Shown here one piece after another: positions 42,101-53,706 of a stretch of 64,000 nt of DNA. Positions within the stretch are counted from its first letter, which is position 1. The number at the start of each line of letters is the position of its first letter. The stretch comes from Sepioteuthis lessoniana (taxonomy: Eukaryota; Mollusca; Cephalopoda; Myopsida; Loliginidae), in the NCBI GenBank assembly GCA_963585895.1, contig OY757939.1:22426371-22490370 (forward strand), given 5' to 3'. A program made the position numbers and the translations under genes. A model generated the notes under the pieces. The model was not told the origin of the DNA and ran no database searches. It saw only the letters and a program-made list of their open reading frames with translations.

Positions 42101-42617
42101 TGTAATTATTCATGTATAACATATACCCCCAAAAATAGGCTATGAAATTCTTTAAAAAAAATTTTTTAAATAAATTTTAAAAAAAGCGTATCTTGTATAT
42201 AAAATGCATTGACGTTTTAGAATTTGTAGCAGCTAAATTCAACATTCGTTCAACATTTTATCTTGTTTGTATAGACTTAAAAATAAAAATTTATACAGTT
42301 TACTTGTTTTGAAACAAAACATTTACATAATATTCAGAGCAAACACACTGAAATGTTCATACAAAAATGTAACAAGCTTGCTGCAAAAATAAGCTTGCAC
42401 TAGGAGAAACAAAATTATAAACAGACCACATTCCAGTGGCTATTTCTCAGTAGCAGCATAAAACAGAAGCGTTTGTTGGAATCAGATATAACTTAAATTT
42501 GGTCATACTGTCCTTGATATTGTAGCCAGCTAAAAAGTTAATATTTAGTTCTTGTGTATAATATACATCTCTAACTTCTAGGTATGGGAAAAATGTGTTA
42601 TACACTAATAACTATAA
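42101..42617. mobile_element. Non-autonomous DNA transposon with terminal inverted repeats (517 bp)
   Basis: Left end CTGTAATTATTCATGTATAAC; right end is its imperfect inverse, GTTATACACTAATAACTATAAG. The interior (TTGTAGCAGCTAAATTC, CTTGTTTGTATAGACTT, GTTTTGAAACAAAACATTTAC) recurs inverted at 52650-53011. No open frame. I cannot name the superfamily. A lone terminal repeat also appears near 42945-42972. Confidence 0.65.
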
Positions 42618-42619
42618 GA

Positions 42620-43415
42620 GTTGATCAAAATCGATATCTAGTTTTTTTTTTGGTGGGGGAGGTCTTAATACATCCCTTCTCTCCACCAGCTAAAGATTGC
42701 TAACTTAACCCAGAGAAAAACTTCTTTTTTATGCAATCTAGATAACTTGTGAAGTTTTTGTATTTTAAAGAAATAAAAATGCTAAAGTGTGAAAAATAAT
42801 TTAATCTCTTTTTATTTATTTCAAGTGTTAACTATCTGAACCAAAACTAAATGTCACATTGAGGTGTCCAGTAAACCAGAACTTCTCAAATATTTTTTTG
42901 TATGAAATGTACCCCTAACTTTTAAACTTAAAAATGTGGGTGGGGGAGAATGCATTATACATGAATAACAGGTTTATGAAAGAACAAAATAATTACAAGA
43001 TTTATGTACTCTATTCTCGTATTTACTATATTATTTAACCAAATTTTATTTGCACCGTCAATAATCAGATTAAATTTTAATTTTGTGCATTTATTATTAT
43101 TTTAAGTACCTAATGTAAAAATCTTTTCTGTTTTCAGTAATTTCTTATAAATTAATAGTTCATAGATATTTTATCATTTTTGTATTTTTATATCAATTGG
43201 GTTCTGAAATATTGCTCAGTTTGTAACATGTAAAAAAAAATTTGGTCAGACATTAAATATTAGCAGTGGTAAAACAGTTGGATGTTTTTATGATTAGGTT
43301 CATGTGGTAATTGAGAAAAAATAAAAGTAATTTTATCCTTTGAACCTATAAGCATTATATTTTAGGCTGAGCACTATTTTACTTTATACTGTAAGCTTTA
43401 TATTTCAAGTCTGAA
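42620..43415. other. Intronic DNA, no gene seen
   Basis: AT-rich. It contains a fragment of the terminal repeat described at 42101 (CATTATACATGAATAAC near 42953) and nothing else recognisable. Confidence 0.45.
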
Positions 43416-43421
43416 ATTACA

Positions 43422-43920
43422 CTGTCTGCAAGGCTTAGAATATGCTGATTATATCTCCCACTCATGCAAGGGGTGTCCTAGGTATGACACTAAACTTCAT
43501 CTGATTGTGAGGTTCCAGTCCTCGAGCTGTGGTGGTGGGGGGAGTACCTTTTCATTTCCATGTCCGCTCTGACCTGTTAGGGTTTCTTCTATGGGTCAAA
43601 TAGATCTATATATTTTTATTTGATTGTTATACTTGATGCTGTATAACTAAATTTGTATTAAGAATAGTTGCTTGAAACCGTATAAACAATGTGCAAATTA
43701 ATGACTATTATTAAATAGAAATAATTACTTGAAACCATATAATTATTAGGAATACTTGAAACCCTACAGCTGTATAAGTGATTTGTATTAAATAAGATTA
43801 CTTGATATATAACTTTGTGCAAAAACTCTGAAGAAACAATTACACAAAAATGTAGATATAAATATACAGTGAATACAATTCCCTAACCTCCACGCATAAA
43901 ATAAGGTTGAAATTTAGATA
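43422..43920 (+). repeat. R-B2 element with alternative tail
   Basis: Head CTGTCTGCAAGGCTTAGAAT, core with a GTGGTGGGGGG insertion, shortened CCACTC hairpin, AT-rich modules, and tail CCCTAACCTCCACGCATAAAAT near 43880-43906. Confidence 0.75.
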
Positions 43921-43929
43921 TAACTGGAG

Positions 43930-44735
43930 CTACTAGGATCAAACATTAGCTTTAAAAAATTCTATAAATGGATGATTTTGTTGACTATAAATCAATGTTC
44001 AAAATCTACACAATTATACACAGTAATCTTTTTTTAATTTGATGTTGGCTACTTGATTCCACTTGGAAGTCAATATAATTGGTTGTTCAATGAATTTCTT
44101 TTGTCTCTGCATAATTCTTGAATCTGTTTTCTCCCCCCCCCCAACCATTTATCTGGTGCACACACATAGCAAACATTTTATCACAAGCATAAGTTCTTGT
44201 TATCTGTGATAGTTTCCAGTTACCCTGTTCAGACTCTCACTCTCTCCAAGAATGTATATATAAACAAAGATTAGTAAGATAATTCTTGAAGCTATTTTAT
44301 TGTTAGCATTGCTAATTTTATAAAAAGAATGTAATGTGTTCTCTGAAATAAGAGACTTGTTCATTACTTTAGCTATCAGGTCGAAAAGATATTAATGAGA
44401 ATAAAGAGGAAAGGTTGTGACATGAAGCTGAGCTGATTAAAACTAGACATGGTATTTGCCTGTCACTAGGCACACTGTTTGATTAAGCCTCTTCTCTTTG
44501 TGATTCTTCACTGCTTTTTCTCCTTACAGTATGAGGGAGAAAGTGAATATCTTGGAAAATTTAACTGAAAATAAATTAAAGCTATTTTTAAACAAGTATA
44601 TAGTCTTTGAAATTCCTGAGAAAAGCAAAAAAACTGTTTGATCCTTTTGCAGCCAGAGCGACAGTTTCGTATTGATTTGTAGTAGCTCAATGTATGGCAT
44701 TTTACTATTGGCTGCTTGTTAACTAATTCAGTACT
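43930..44735. other. Intronic DNA, no gene seen
   Basis: No repeat family or coding exon recognised; a C-run lies at 44132-44142. Confidence 0.45.
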
Positions 44736-44740
44736 AATGT

Positions 44741-44936
44741 ACAAGGGTGAGCCAAAAAGTTTTTAGACTGACATCATATCTGTTATTGATGACTTTTTTG
44801 ATGAATGGGATCCAAGCACTGTAACACAAATGGAAGAAGTGTATGGATCACAGAAGGACTGTGTTGAAAAATAAACTTTTATTACATTCCATGAGAATAT
44901 CTTGGTCAGCTTATGAACTTTTTAGCCAATCCTAAT
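44741..44936 (+). mobile_element. Mariner remnant (about 195 bp), ends joined
   Basis: Left end AGGGTGAGCCAAAAAGTTTTT; right end is its inverse around AACTTTTTAGCCAATCCT. In between, the plus strand encodes PSTVTQMEEVYGSQKDCVEK and a stop, matching the extreme C-terminus of mariner transposase. Almost the whole gene is deleted. Confidence 0.75.
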
Positions 44937-45039
44937 ATAGAAACATCGCTAGGAGGCCCCACTGTGGTATAGAATTGTCTATAGGTTGTTTTACAAAATA
45001 TCATTATTAAGTGTGTGAAGTAAGATACACACACAAAAA

Positions 45040-45160
45040 GGGTGGAGGGTGTCCTGAGTATGACACTTACCTGCATCTAATGGTGAGGCTCCAGTTCTAA
45101 AGAATTGAAGAGAGTGAAGTGCCCTTTGATTCCATTACTCTCAGGTCCACTCTGATATTA
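45040..45160 (+). repeat. R-B2 core fragment
   Basis: GTGTCCTGAGTATGACACTTACC, GAGGCTCCAGTTCTAAAG, CTCAGGTCCACTCTGAT. Confidence 0.72.
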
Positions 45161-45406
45161 TAAATATGGAGGTGATAAAATTTCTAAATGTGTTAATTTC
45201 AGTCGTATTTTACCAGTCATTTTGATAAACAGTGAATTATAAGGGTCACTTAATAGATAAAGTAAATTTTGCTTTAAAAGTTGGCAATTCAAACCACTGT
45301 TTACAGTTATACCTTTTTCAAGGAAAACTACTGACTGCTGCACTTTGGAAATTTTTCTTTACTGTAGAGTCAGTGTTTTCTCGCCAGGGACTTTTTGACT
45401 CGGGCT

Positions 45407-45812
45407 TGTCATTCTCTGCAGAGGGGTAAAGCTCCCCGTCAACCGTTGTCCTGGATATGACATTTGACAATCTGATGATGAGGCTGCAGCCTTGGAGATT
45501 TGGGGAATATGGAGTACCCTTCCATTGTCATTGCTCCCAGGTCCACTCTGACCCTGAGTGGTAACATGATAGGGTCTTATCCATGTGTCAAATAGAACAA
45601 ACTGTGTGCAAACAAATTGATGTTAAATTGCGACTTTTATATAGCAATACTTGAAATCATTTAACTGTGTGCAAACAAATGAGCTCAGGCTCAATTCAGA
45701 ATGTTATCTACAAAATGTGTTTACAAATCATATGTTTAATATATATTTATAAAGAGGATTTGGAATTAAATAAACTACAATGGTTGATATGCTATAAAAC
45801 CTAACCAGTCCC
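45407..45812 (+). repeat. R-B retroposon inside the mariner-like element
   Basis: Starts in the head (CTCTGCAGAGGGGTAAAG), then the core and CCATTTAACTGTGTGCAAAC modules, and a tail TTTGGAATTAAATAAAC...TTGATATGCTATAAAACC. Confidence 0.85.
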
Positions 45813-45831
45813 CCATTTAGCCCATTTGTAT

Positions 45832-45870
<39 letters not shown>

Positions 45871-46039
45871 ACTAAAATATGTTTCTCTGTACACACCATG
45901 CATTCTTGCATAAATTTCACATAGTTTACACTTGTCAGCCTCTATGAATTTAAAGGCAGACCTCTGTTTAACCCTGGTACATTCTGTTTGATTTGCAACC
46001 ACTTTGAATAGCCTCAAAACAAAAATTTTGACAAGATTT

Positions 46040-46160
46040 AACCCCTTAGCTATGGGTTAAATAGTATCATTGCTGTTCTAAAAGTATAGATTTGGAATTA
46101 AAATACCCATAAAATGTTGATATGCCATTAAACAAAGAAAGAAAGAAGGAGGAGGACAAC
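46040..46160 (+). repeat. R-A SINE, 3' half
   Basis: TAGCTATGGGTTAAATAG, TTGCTGTTCTAAAAG, then TTTGGAATTAAAATACCC...GTTGATATGCCATTAAAC and GAAA repeats. Confidence 0.83.
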
Positions 46161-46279
46161 AAGATTAAAATAATTTTCGCTATAAATCAATTCCAAACAA
46201 TGCTGAGTTTACAATTATAAAAAAAAAATTATTTTTCTTTTGTAAAAGAATTCCCTTCATTTATTGAATTATTCTCATG

Positions 46280-46845
46280 TTTAAATTGATCTTCAAGTTT
46301 CACTCGACATAGAAGAGGAGAGTGGCATGTCACTTATGTAATCCTAAACTAAAGATACAATATCAAAAATAACTTTGAGATTGAAGAAACTGACATTGTT
46401 CATGTTTCATTTTTTTTATGCAAATTATACTGGAATTTTTTTTTTTTTTTACTTTATTCAGCAACCACTAAGTTAAAATGTCAAGTCACATTGTATTTAT
46501 AAATATTATAATTGATTCAAATAAAGAAAAGTACTCTATAATTAGTACTTGAGAAATAATGATTGAAGTGAATGTGAATTCCAAACTCAAAAAAATTACA
46601 AACTATTTAAAAACGTAAACAAAAAGGGTGGCTTTTTCGTTCGTTCTCTTTTGAGCTAAATTGTTTTAAAAAATGTTAAATATCTATCCATTTTTAAAAG
46701 AATTTTGTCTATCATTGTGGAAGTTCTGTTAACTGATACATAAGGAGGTCAATATTTGGTTTTAAGTAAAGTTGATAAAATATTTGACATGGGCAAAGAC
46801 CAATGCAATAGAAAACCTGAAAACTGGGTAATAAGTTAAGGATTG
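46280..46845. other. Intronic DNA, no gene seen
   Basis: AT-rich, no family matched. Confidence 0.45.
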
Positions 46846-46859
46846 TTCACCTAAAGTCA

Positions 46860-47439
46860 TTGCCCAGTCAGCTGGGGGCTATAGAATACACTGACTGCAC
46901 CTCTGCAGAGGGGTAAGACCCCCCCCCCAAAAAAAAAAAAACGAGTGTCCTGGATATGAACACTAAACAATCTGATGGTGAGGTTCCAGCAGTGCTGGAG
47001 CTTTGGGGAATGCGGAGTACCCCTTCATTGCCATCACTCCCAGGTCCACTCTGGCCCGGAGTGGTAGCACCTGATAGGGCCCTATCTATGGGTTAAATAG
47101 AACTAACAGAATTCTTATGCTAAACTGAATTGTTTGAGTAAACTGAATAGCTTAAATAGAAATGTTTTTGACAATTAAACCGTACTTACATTTAAACTGC
47201 TCATGCTTAACTGAATTATTTCAAATAGAACTGTTTTTTGACATTAAAATTGTATTTACACTTGACTGAATTATTACATATAACTGCTTGAATAGTTTGA
47301 AATGTTTTTGACAATTAAACTGTGTACTTATGCTAAACTGAATTATTTTAAATAGAACAGATTATTTACATAAAAATGGATTATGCATTAAATAACCTAC
47401 AATGGTTGATATGCCATAAAACCTAACAAACCAAACCAA
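46860..47439 (+). repeat. R-B retroposon, full length (580 bp) with TSD
   Basis: Head TGCCCAGTCAGCTGGGGG through a long C-run/A-run (46919-46941), core, AT-rich modules and tail TATGCATTAAATAACC...TATGCCATAAAACC. TSD ACCTAAAGTCA at 46849-46859 and 47440-47450. Highly similar to the copy at 48576. Confidence 0.93.
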
Positions 47440-47449
47440 ACCTAAAGTC

Positions 47450-47925
47450 AGTTTTTATGCTTTAAAGGTAATTTAGTCATAGAATTCGTAACTTAAATTA
47501 AAGTTTATTAAACTTTCAAATAAATTGTCAACTATAGATAACTACCATATTTATAAACAAGTTGGTAAAATATGAAAGAAATTGTCACATAAACTATCTA
47601 TATTTGTGTCTTTGGAAGACACATTTTAGTATTCATGGGATACCAAATAAATATCAGTTCTGTATTGGGTTACAGCCAATTTTATTTTTATCTGCCAACT
47701 GGGCACTAGTTGGGACCCCTAGGCCAGTAAGTGTTATTATTATTATTCTACATAAGTGTTAGTCCCTTAAATACTTTCATAAACCATGAGTCTTGAAAAA
47801 AAAATTTTTTTTAATTGTATACAAAAAATGCCATATAAATAGCTGTTTTGCTTCATCAGATGATGATCCTGGGTTCAGGCATGGTTTTGAGGCAGAAGCT
47901 AATACTATCACAATTATTATTTTAT
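47450..47925. other. Intronic DNA, no gene seen
   Basis: A short ATT repeat near 47735. No other feature recognised. Confidence 0.45.
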
Positions 47926-47929
47926 TATG

Positions 47930-48215
47930 GTAGTATTTATCCACCCCTCTGCCATGAGTTAAATGCGACATAAGGTCAATTTTTAAGTAGAGTAGAACAG
48001 GTTTGAATTCAGTTTTCCTTCTCCTAGACCAATTGCCATACCAGGGTTAAAGATCCCAGTGTTTCCTAGTATTTACCGATAACTAAGGGAAGAATAGTTG
48101 AATTCATAACTTTCCCAAGGATATTAGTGTTATGTGAAACATAAATAGCCCCACCCGGGATTTGAATTTGGGTACCTGAGACTATTTCCTGTAATGATGA
48201 CTTATGCCACATGCT
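47930..48215 (-). repeat. R-C SINE, near full length
   Basis: Minus strand: GTATTTATCCACCCCTC, GACATAAGGTCAATTTTTAAG, CTTCTCCTAGACCAATTGCC, B-box complement CGGGATTTGAATTTGGG, and an A-box complement near 48190. Confidence 0.86.
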
Positions 48216-48395
48216 TCCAGTTCTAGGTATGCCACTAAAATGCATCCAGTGGTGAGACTCGTGTTCTGGAGCTCTGATGAATGTACTCTTACCACTTCGT
48301 TGTCATTACTTCGTTGTCCACTGATTGGAGTGGTATTGTCTGTTAGGTTCCTTATATATGGGTAAGATAGATTAGTTTGTTAATTTTTAATCCCT
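48216..48395 (+). repeat. R-B2 core fragment
   Basis: GGTATGCCACTAAAATGC, GAGACTCGTGTTCTGGAGC, GTCCACTGATTGGAGTGG. Confidence 0.7.
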
Positions 48396-48431
48396 TGTGT
48401 GTCAAATAGAGGCTTTACTAATAACCTTTGT

Positions 48432-48525
48432 TGTATTTATCCCACCTCTCCGTCATGAGCTGAATGTGACACAAGGTCAATTTTTAAGCAGAATAAAATG
48501 AATTCAGTTTTCCTTTTCCGGTTAG
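48432..48525 (-). repeat. R-C SINE 3' fragment
   Basis: GTATTTATCCCACCTCTCC, GACACAAGGTCAATTTTTAAG, TTCAGTTTTCC. Confidence 0.75.
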
Positions 48526-48575
48526 TATATATGCACAACATTCTATGGTAGCTGGTGAACTTATGGGATTAGTTT

Positions 48576-49153
48576 GCCCAGTCAGCTGGGGCTGTAGAAT
48601 ACACTGACTGCACCTCTGCAGAGGGGTAAGACCCACACACACCTAGCGAGTGTCCTGGATATGACACTAAACAATCTGATGGTGAGGTTCCAGCAATGCT
48701 GGAGCTTTGGGGAAAGCGGAGTACCCCTTCATTGCCATCGCTCCCAGGTCCACTCTGGCCCAGAGTGGTAGCACCTGATAGGGCCCTATCTATGGGTTAA
48801 ATAGAACTAACAGAATTCTTATGCTAAACTGAATTGTTTGAGTAAAATGAATAGCTTAAATAGAAATGTTTTTGACAATTAAACCATACTTACATTTAAA
48901 CTGCGTGCTTATGCTTAACTGAATTATTATAAATAGAACTGTTTTTCAACATTAAAATTGTATTTACACTTGACTGAATTATTACATATAACTGCTTGAA
49001 TAGTTTGAAATGGAAATGTTTTTGACAATTAAACTGTGTGCTTATGCTAAACTGAACTGTTTTCAATAGAACAGATTATTTACATAAAAATGGATTTGAC
49101 GTTAAATAACCTACAAAGGTTGATATGCCATAAAACCAAACAAACCAAACCAA
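48576..49153 (+). repeat. R-B retroposon, full length (578 bp) with TSD
   Basis: Head GCCCAGTCAGCTGGGGC to tail TTTGACGTTAAATAACC...ATATGCCATAAAACC with CCAAA repeats. TSD ACTTATGGGATTAGTTT (48559-48575) and ACTTATGGCATTAGTTT (49154-49170), one difference. Confidence 0.93.
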
Positions 49154-49224
49154 ACTTATGGCATTAGTTTTGTTTATGTAAATTAATCACAGACACAGCA
49201 GAATATGTGTTTGAATTAACACTT

Positions 49225-49590
49225 TTAATCATGGTGGGCTATTGCCCCCCCCCCATTACATTTAAGTGTCTTGGGTAAGACACTAAACTACATCTTTATA
49301 TGAGGCTATAGTTCTAAAGATATGGGACGTATGGAGTATCTTTTCATTGCCATTACTCCCAGGTTCACTCTCTTGTTGAATGGAAGTACCTGTTTGTGTT
49401 CCATTTATGGGTCATATGTAATAGATTTGTTCAAAAATTAATCATATTCAATATGATTGTGTGCAAAAAAAAAAAATTTAAACAACTATTCAAGAAAATG
49501 TAAATATGAATGTACAATAAATGCGATTCCCTAACCTCAGCAGGAAATAACCTTAGATGAGTTGACATGCTGTTTAAATCAAATTCAAGT
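49225..49590 (+). repeat. R-B2 element with alternative tail
   Basis: Worn head GGTGGGCTATTGCCCCC, core AAGACACTAAACTAC, CTCCCAGGTTCACTC, then CCCTAACCTCAGCAGG...CTTAGATGAGTTGACATG. Confidence 0.73.
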
Positions 49591-49599
49591 GAGGATAAT

Positions 49600-50210
49600 C
49601 TTTTTAGAAAGTTTGATCTATTAAAACATCAAAAAACATGATAAATTTTGGAGGTTAAAATTGAGATAGCACCTGTCATTTATTTACAGAATACCTGATT
49701 TTACCAAAAAAATCATCAAAATTTTAAAATTTGAATTTCTTGTAATTTATACTACATAAATTTTCTTAAACTAATAATGAATTACTTGACAATAAAAAAA
49801 TCTGTTTTTTCTATGCTGTAAGAAAATCAGTGTTTAATCTTTTGAATAATATATTCTTTTCAATTTTTTCCTTATCTTCTCTTTGGTCTGCTTTAAAATG
49901 ACTTTGTTCTTTTTCAATTTTATCTTTGTGTTAAAAAATTTTTTAAAATTATATACATAACAATTATATTTGAATGCTAAGGCATCTCTTACTTTTGTAT
50001 GCTAAATAAACTTTTCCCTCATTTTATTGTTAAAACAATTATTTTTTGCAATAAAAAAAAAATATTTCAGCTCAATTTAAAAAAAAAAGATTTTTTAATC
50101 GAAAAAGTATTTGAATTTGCACATTGAACATTCATGAAAAATATCTTATATTTTTCATTAATCATTATTATTAATGATATTAACATAAGACATGAATGCA
50201 TGTATTTGAA
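49600..50210. other. Intronic DNA, very AT-rich, no gene seen
   Basis: Mostly A and T; TTTTTCATTAATCATTATTATTAATG near 50152 forms a small palindrome. No repeat family matched. Confidence 0.45.
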
Positions 50211-50259
50211 TGTTACTTTGTCATCACCTCAGATAAATAATGGACCCTTCCATTTTGAT

Positions 50260-50560
50260 GAGAGAGAAAAGGTGGGGGCCTGATAGACCTGTTTGAAAAT
50301 TATTAGTCATCTAAGGGTCAGATAGATCTATTTGAAAATTATTAGTCATCTATGGGTCTGATAGATCTATTTGAAAATTTTAGATTGGAATACTTGACAC
50401 CATTTGTGTATAACTAATTAGTGTTTGGTTGGAATACTTGAAACTGTATGCAAACAAATAATTATGATTAAAGAGGCATAGTTATTTGAAACCATATTTC
50501 TTGCAAAAACAGAACTGAACTTGATATAAACCCAACAAGGATTGACATGCTTTAGAAATG
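50260..50560 (+). repeat. R-B2 3' part with local triplication
   Basis: The end of the core is repeated: GACCTGTTTGAAAATTATTAGTC near 50286, then two more GGGTC(A/T)GATAGATCTATTTG units of about 41 bp, to 50385. AT-rich modules and a worn tail ending TTGACATGCTTTAGAAATG follow. Confidence 0.72.
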
Positions 50561-50939
50561 ACTAACCAAATGTCTACATTCACATCAAATAGCAAAGTGA
50601 TTCTTAATGAAAAACTATTCTGCTATTCTTTAAATATGTAAATAAAACTAATTACATAGGTTCAAAGGTTTGATGAATTTAATTCTAGTCAGGTTTGAAA
50701 TGTCAAAGCCAATGGAAGATATGCACATATTGGGTAGGGATTTATCAAGGAGTGGCTAGTTTAGTAGGTTTGTTGTTCCATTTGAATGCAGGTCATATCT
50801 TTCAGTGGTGTGTTAGTCATATTATCCCTTTACCTATCAGGTGCATGTGTGTCAAACACACCTCTATAACCAGGTGTACATGAAAACTATGTGCTTGAGT
50901 TGTGAATGACCCCTAATTTTTAGCTACAAAAAGGTGTTT

Positions 50940-52500
50940 TTATTGTATATTGCATGTAATGAATGACCCCTAACTTTTGGTTATGCTTGCTGACAAAATA
51001 TTTCTTCAACATCCAATGACATAAAAAGAAAACATTCAAAAGCTAATACTTTCAAAACTACTGTAATACAATCAAAATCAATGGAATATTGTAAATAAAC
51101 GATGTAGCCTCACCTAATGCCTAAATAAAGACTTTTAAAATAATTAAGTTTTTTATGTAAATTTGTGGATTTAAACTATTTGTACATGTATGCACAAGTG
51201 TTATGAATAGTAAACAATATTAAAAACTTAATTATGTTAGCTTATACCTATACAAAGGCTATTAGTTATGTGTGGACACTTTAGATTGAAGTTAAGGTTA
51301 GGCCGAGAAACAAGGTAAACTTTGATGTTTCAAAAACATCTCTTGTGTAATGAATGGCTCCTTGTTTTTGAAGTAAAAAATTGGTCTTAATCTGTCACTC
51401 ATTACAAAATTATGTACTCTATATCTTTTGCATGCTAAAGCATTAGAAGCCTGATACTCAAATTATGAATTATAGAACTGTAGTTTTACTGAAAAGAGGA
51501 AACAGCAGACCTCTTTGCCACAGATTTTTCACCAATGGGTGGAAGCTATTCAAATTGGGATCAATAAGTAATAGGTTAAGTATGTAATCAATCTGGATTC
51601 GATGACCAGTTAGAGTTTTTGATATGCTCATCTATTCTTAAAAATAGAATAAAGTTTCTCTAAAAATGGTTTGACTTATTGTATAGATAAGATAGGTTAC
51701 CAAGATGTTAGTGCAGTTACTGACCCACCCCTTTCACCAATAATGTTATTGATATATTGATTATGCAGTGGGCTTGCTGCTTTTGTATTTTTGACTAATC
51801 AATAAAAATGATGTTTAGTTGAAAGGTTTGGCTTGAATAACAAAGATCTTTTTGGGTAATCTCATCAGCCATTCCCAGATAATCATTGCTTTCACTGACT
51901 TGATCACTATTCACAAATTGTTTAGAATCACTATCTGATTCATTGCCAGAGTTGGAAGATCTAAGACAAACATTTCTCACAAGATATCTCATCAACCACT
52001 ACACATGGTTTTACTGCCCTCATTAACTACCTTATATACCAGTGTAATGAACAACTTTTTAAGACTAATTTTTCCCTTCAAAAACAAAGGGTTGTTCATT
52101 GCCAGAGATATTTTATGAAACATCAAAGCTTGTTTCTCAGACTAACCTTGCCATAACTTCAATCCAAAGTGTCCACACAATCTATACCTAAACAAAGGGT
52201 TGTTTAAATAACAAAATTTTGACTTAACTATTACATATGTAATTATATTAAGGCTGTTTTGTATCAATGGTTGGGTTGTATGTTTGGAATATCCAAGTAA
52301 ACACAGTAGGCTATATCAAGATTACATTGTTTATTTATGGTATTGCATTGGTTTTCATTGTATTACAATAGTTTTGAAAGTATAAATATTTGAATGATTT
52401 CACTTCGTCATTGAATGTTGAAATATGTTTGTTGGCTGGCATAGCCAAAAGTTAGGTTCTAACTTTACACTTACATTATGATAAAAATACTTTTTCATGA
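50940..52500. mobile_element. Long inverted repeat (arms about 440 bp, centre about 690 bp)
   Basis: The left arm, about 50940-51385, matches the complement of the right arm, about 52068-52500. Paired blocks include CCTAACTTTTGG(T/C)TATGC, ATACTTTCAAAACTA(C/T)TG, GTAATACAAT, GTGTGGACACTTT, GATTGAAGTTA, GAGAAACAAG and CTTTGATGTTTCA. By eye the arms are roughly 80% identical. The centre carries a minus-strand piece rich in Ser and Asp (51795-51995: NSGNESDSDSKQF, NSDQVSESNDYLG), which could be the acidic N-terminus of a transposase, but no catalytic motif is visible. The architecture suggests a DNA transposon with very long terminal repeats. Confidence 0.65.
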
Positions 52501-52649
52501 CTAAAAATTTGGGTCATTCATTATTTGAGTATATATGTATCTAATTCACTGCTAGAAAAAACAGATTCTGTGCAAAGAAATCTCTTGCAAGAATATCTCA
52601 TCAGATACTCATGCCTCACCATATTCAAGATGGAATGACTGAAAGTAAA

Positions 52650-53011
52650 TTATGTCTATAGTTCAAACTAATGTGTTTTATGCTGTTACAGAGGAATAAT
52701 CATTGGAGTGTGTGTTTGTTTATAATTTTGTTTCTCTTAATGTGAACTTATTTTTGCTAAAAGCTTGTTGCATTTTTGTATGAACATCTTGGTGCGTTTT
52801 CTTATAATACTATGTAAATGTTTTGTTTTAAAATTGTATACATTTTTATTTTTAGTCTATGTGAATCAGATAAAAAGTTGATTGAATGTTAAATTTTGGT
52901 TAAACTTAGCTGCTACAAATTCTAAAAAGTCGGTCTTTATTATAAACTTTTTTTCTTCAGAATTTTGTTGTCCAAATTTTAGAATGCGTGTTATACATAA
53001 ATAATTATAGG
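52650..53011. mobile_element. Inverted copy of the TIR element at 42101
   Basis: Complementary blocks in the same order: TATAATTTTGTTTCTC, TTTTTGTATGAACATCTTGG, ATGTAAATGTTTTGTTTTAAA, TTAGCTGCTACAAATTCTA, ending in GTTATACATAAATAATTATAG. The other terminal repeat is not clear. Confidence 0.6.
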
Positions 53012-53217
53012 GGTGGGGGTATAAATCCATTGGTTTCCTATTGCAAAATGTTGTCCATGATGTTAATGCTTCTATTTAGGAAGGAATAAACAGTTCTGCT
53101 TAGCATTTCAGTTATCTATTATATTAAGTTCAGTGCTAATGCAGACCTTGCTAATTATTCAGTTGCAAATTGGATTGGAAATTGTTTTATTCTATTATTT
53201 AGTGTTTTAAATGTATT

Positions 53218-53706
53218 ACTGATGTTTTGCTATATTTTGGTACATGCTAATTTTAGGCATATCTATTACATGATCAAAGCTGTGATAGGTATCCCATGGT
53301 TGGTAGTTGGTGTGCTGACACGTTGTGCATTGTTTCAAAGCTGTACAGATGTACATGCAGAATAGTCTAATTTGGGAACTTATTCTTTGAGTTCAAACTC
53401 AGCTATAATGCTGCAGAAGCAATCAAAAACATTTGTTGTGCGCAAGGTGATGATGTAGTTGTTTGCTATATTCACTTGGGTTGCAAGAACCTTGACCATC
53501 AAGCAAGGTTAGGTAGACCTAAAACTGTAGATTTTAAGGGTGTGCTCCAAGCCATAGAGGCAAATTCTAGCTAGTAGCGATCTGTGAGAGTATTGGGTGA
53601 GCTTGGCCTCTCACAGTCCAGTGGGGTTTGTCACTTTCACAATTTGTGGCAAAGCATCTCAAGCTTACATTAGCAAAATATTGCAAAACTTTTGACTCAC
53701 CCTTGT
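53218..53706 (+). mobile_element. Short mariner derivative, plus-strand partner of 39675-40174
   Basis: Plus-strand remnants of the mariner HTH region: LFFEFKLSYNAAEAIKNIC, GCKNLDHQARLGRPKTVD, LQAIEANSS, ELGLSQSSG. The catalytic domain is absent. The right end ATATTGCAAAACTTTTGAC is the family terminal repeat. Confidence 0.75.

Larger units (their letters stand above)
45241..46276 (-). mobile_element. Mariner-like element split by R-B and R-A
   Basis: Same family as 6275-6819: left end AAGGGTCACTTAATAGATAA, right end TTTATTGAATTATTC. The minus strand has AFKFIEADKCKLCEIYARMH followed by GVYRETYFS, an HTH-like N-terminal segment of mariner transposase. An R-B copy (45407-45812) and a 5'-truncated R-A copy (46040-46160) lie inside, with a T-run at 45834-45869. 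Confidence 0.72.
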
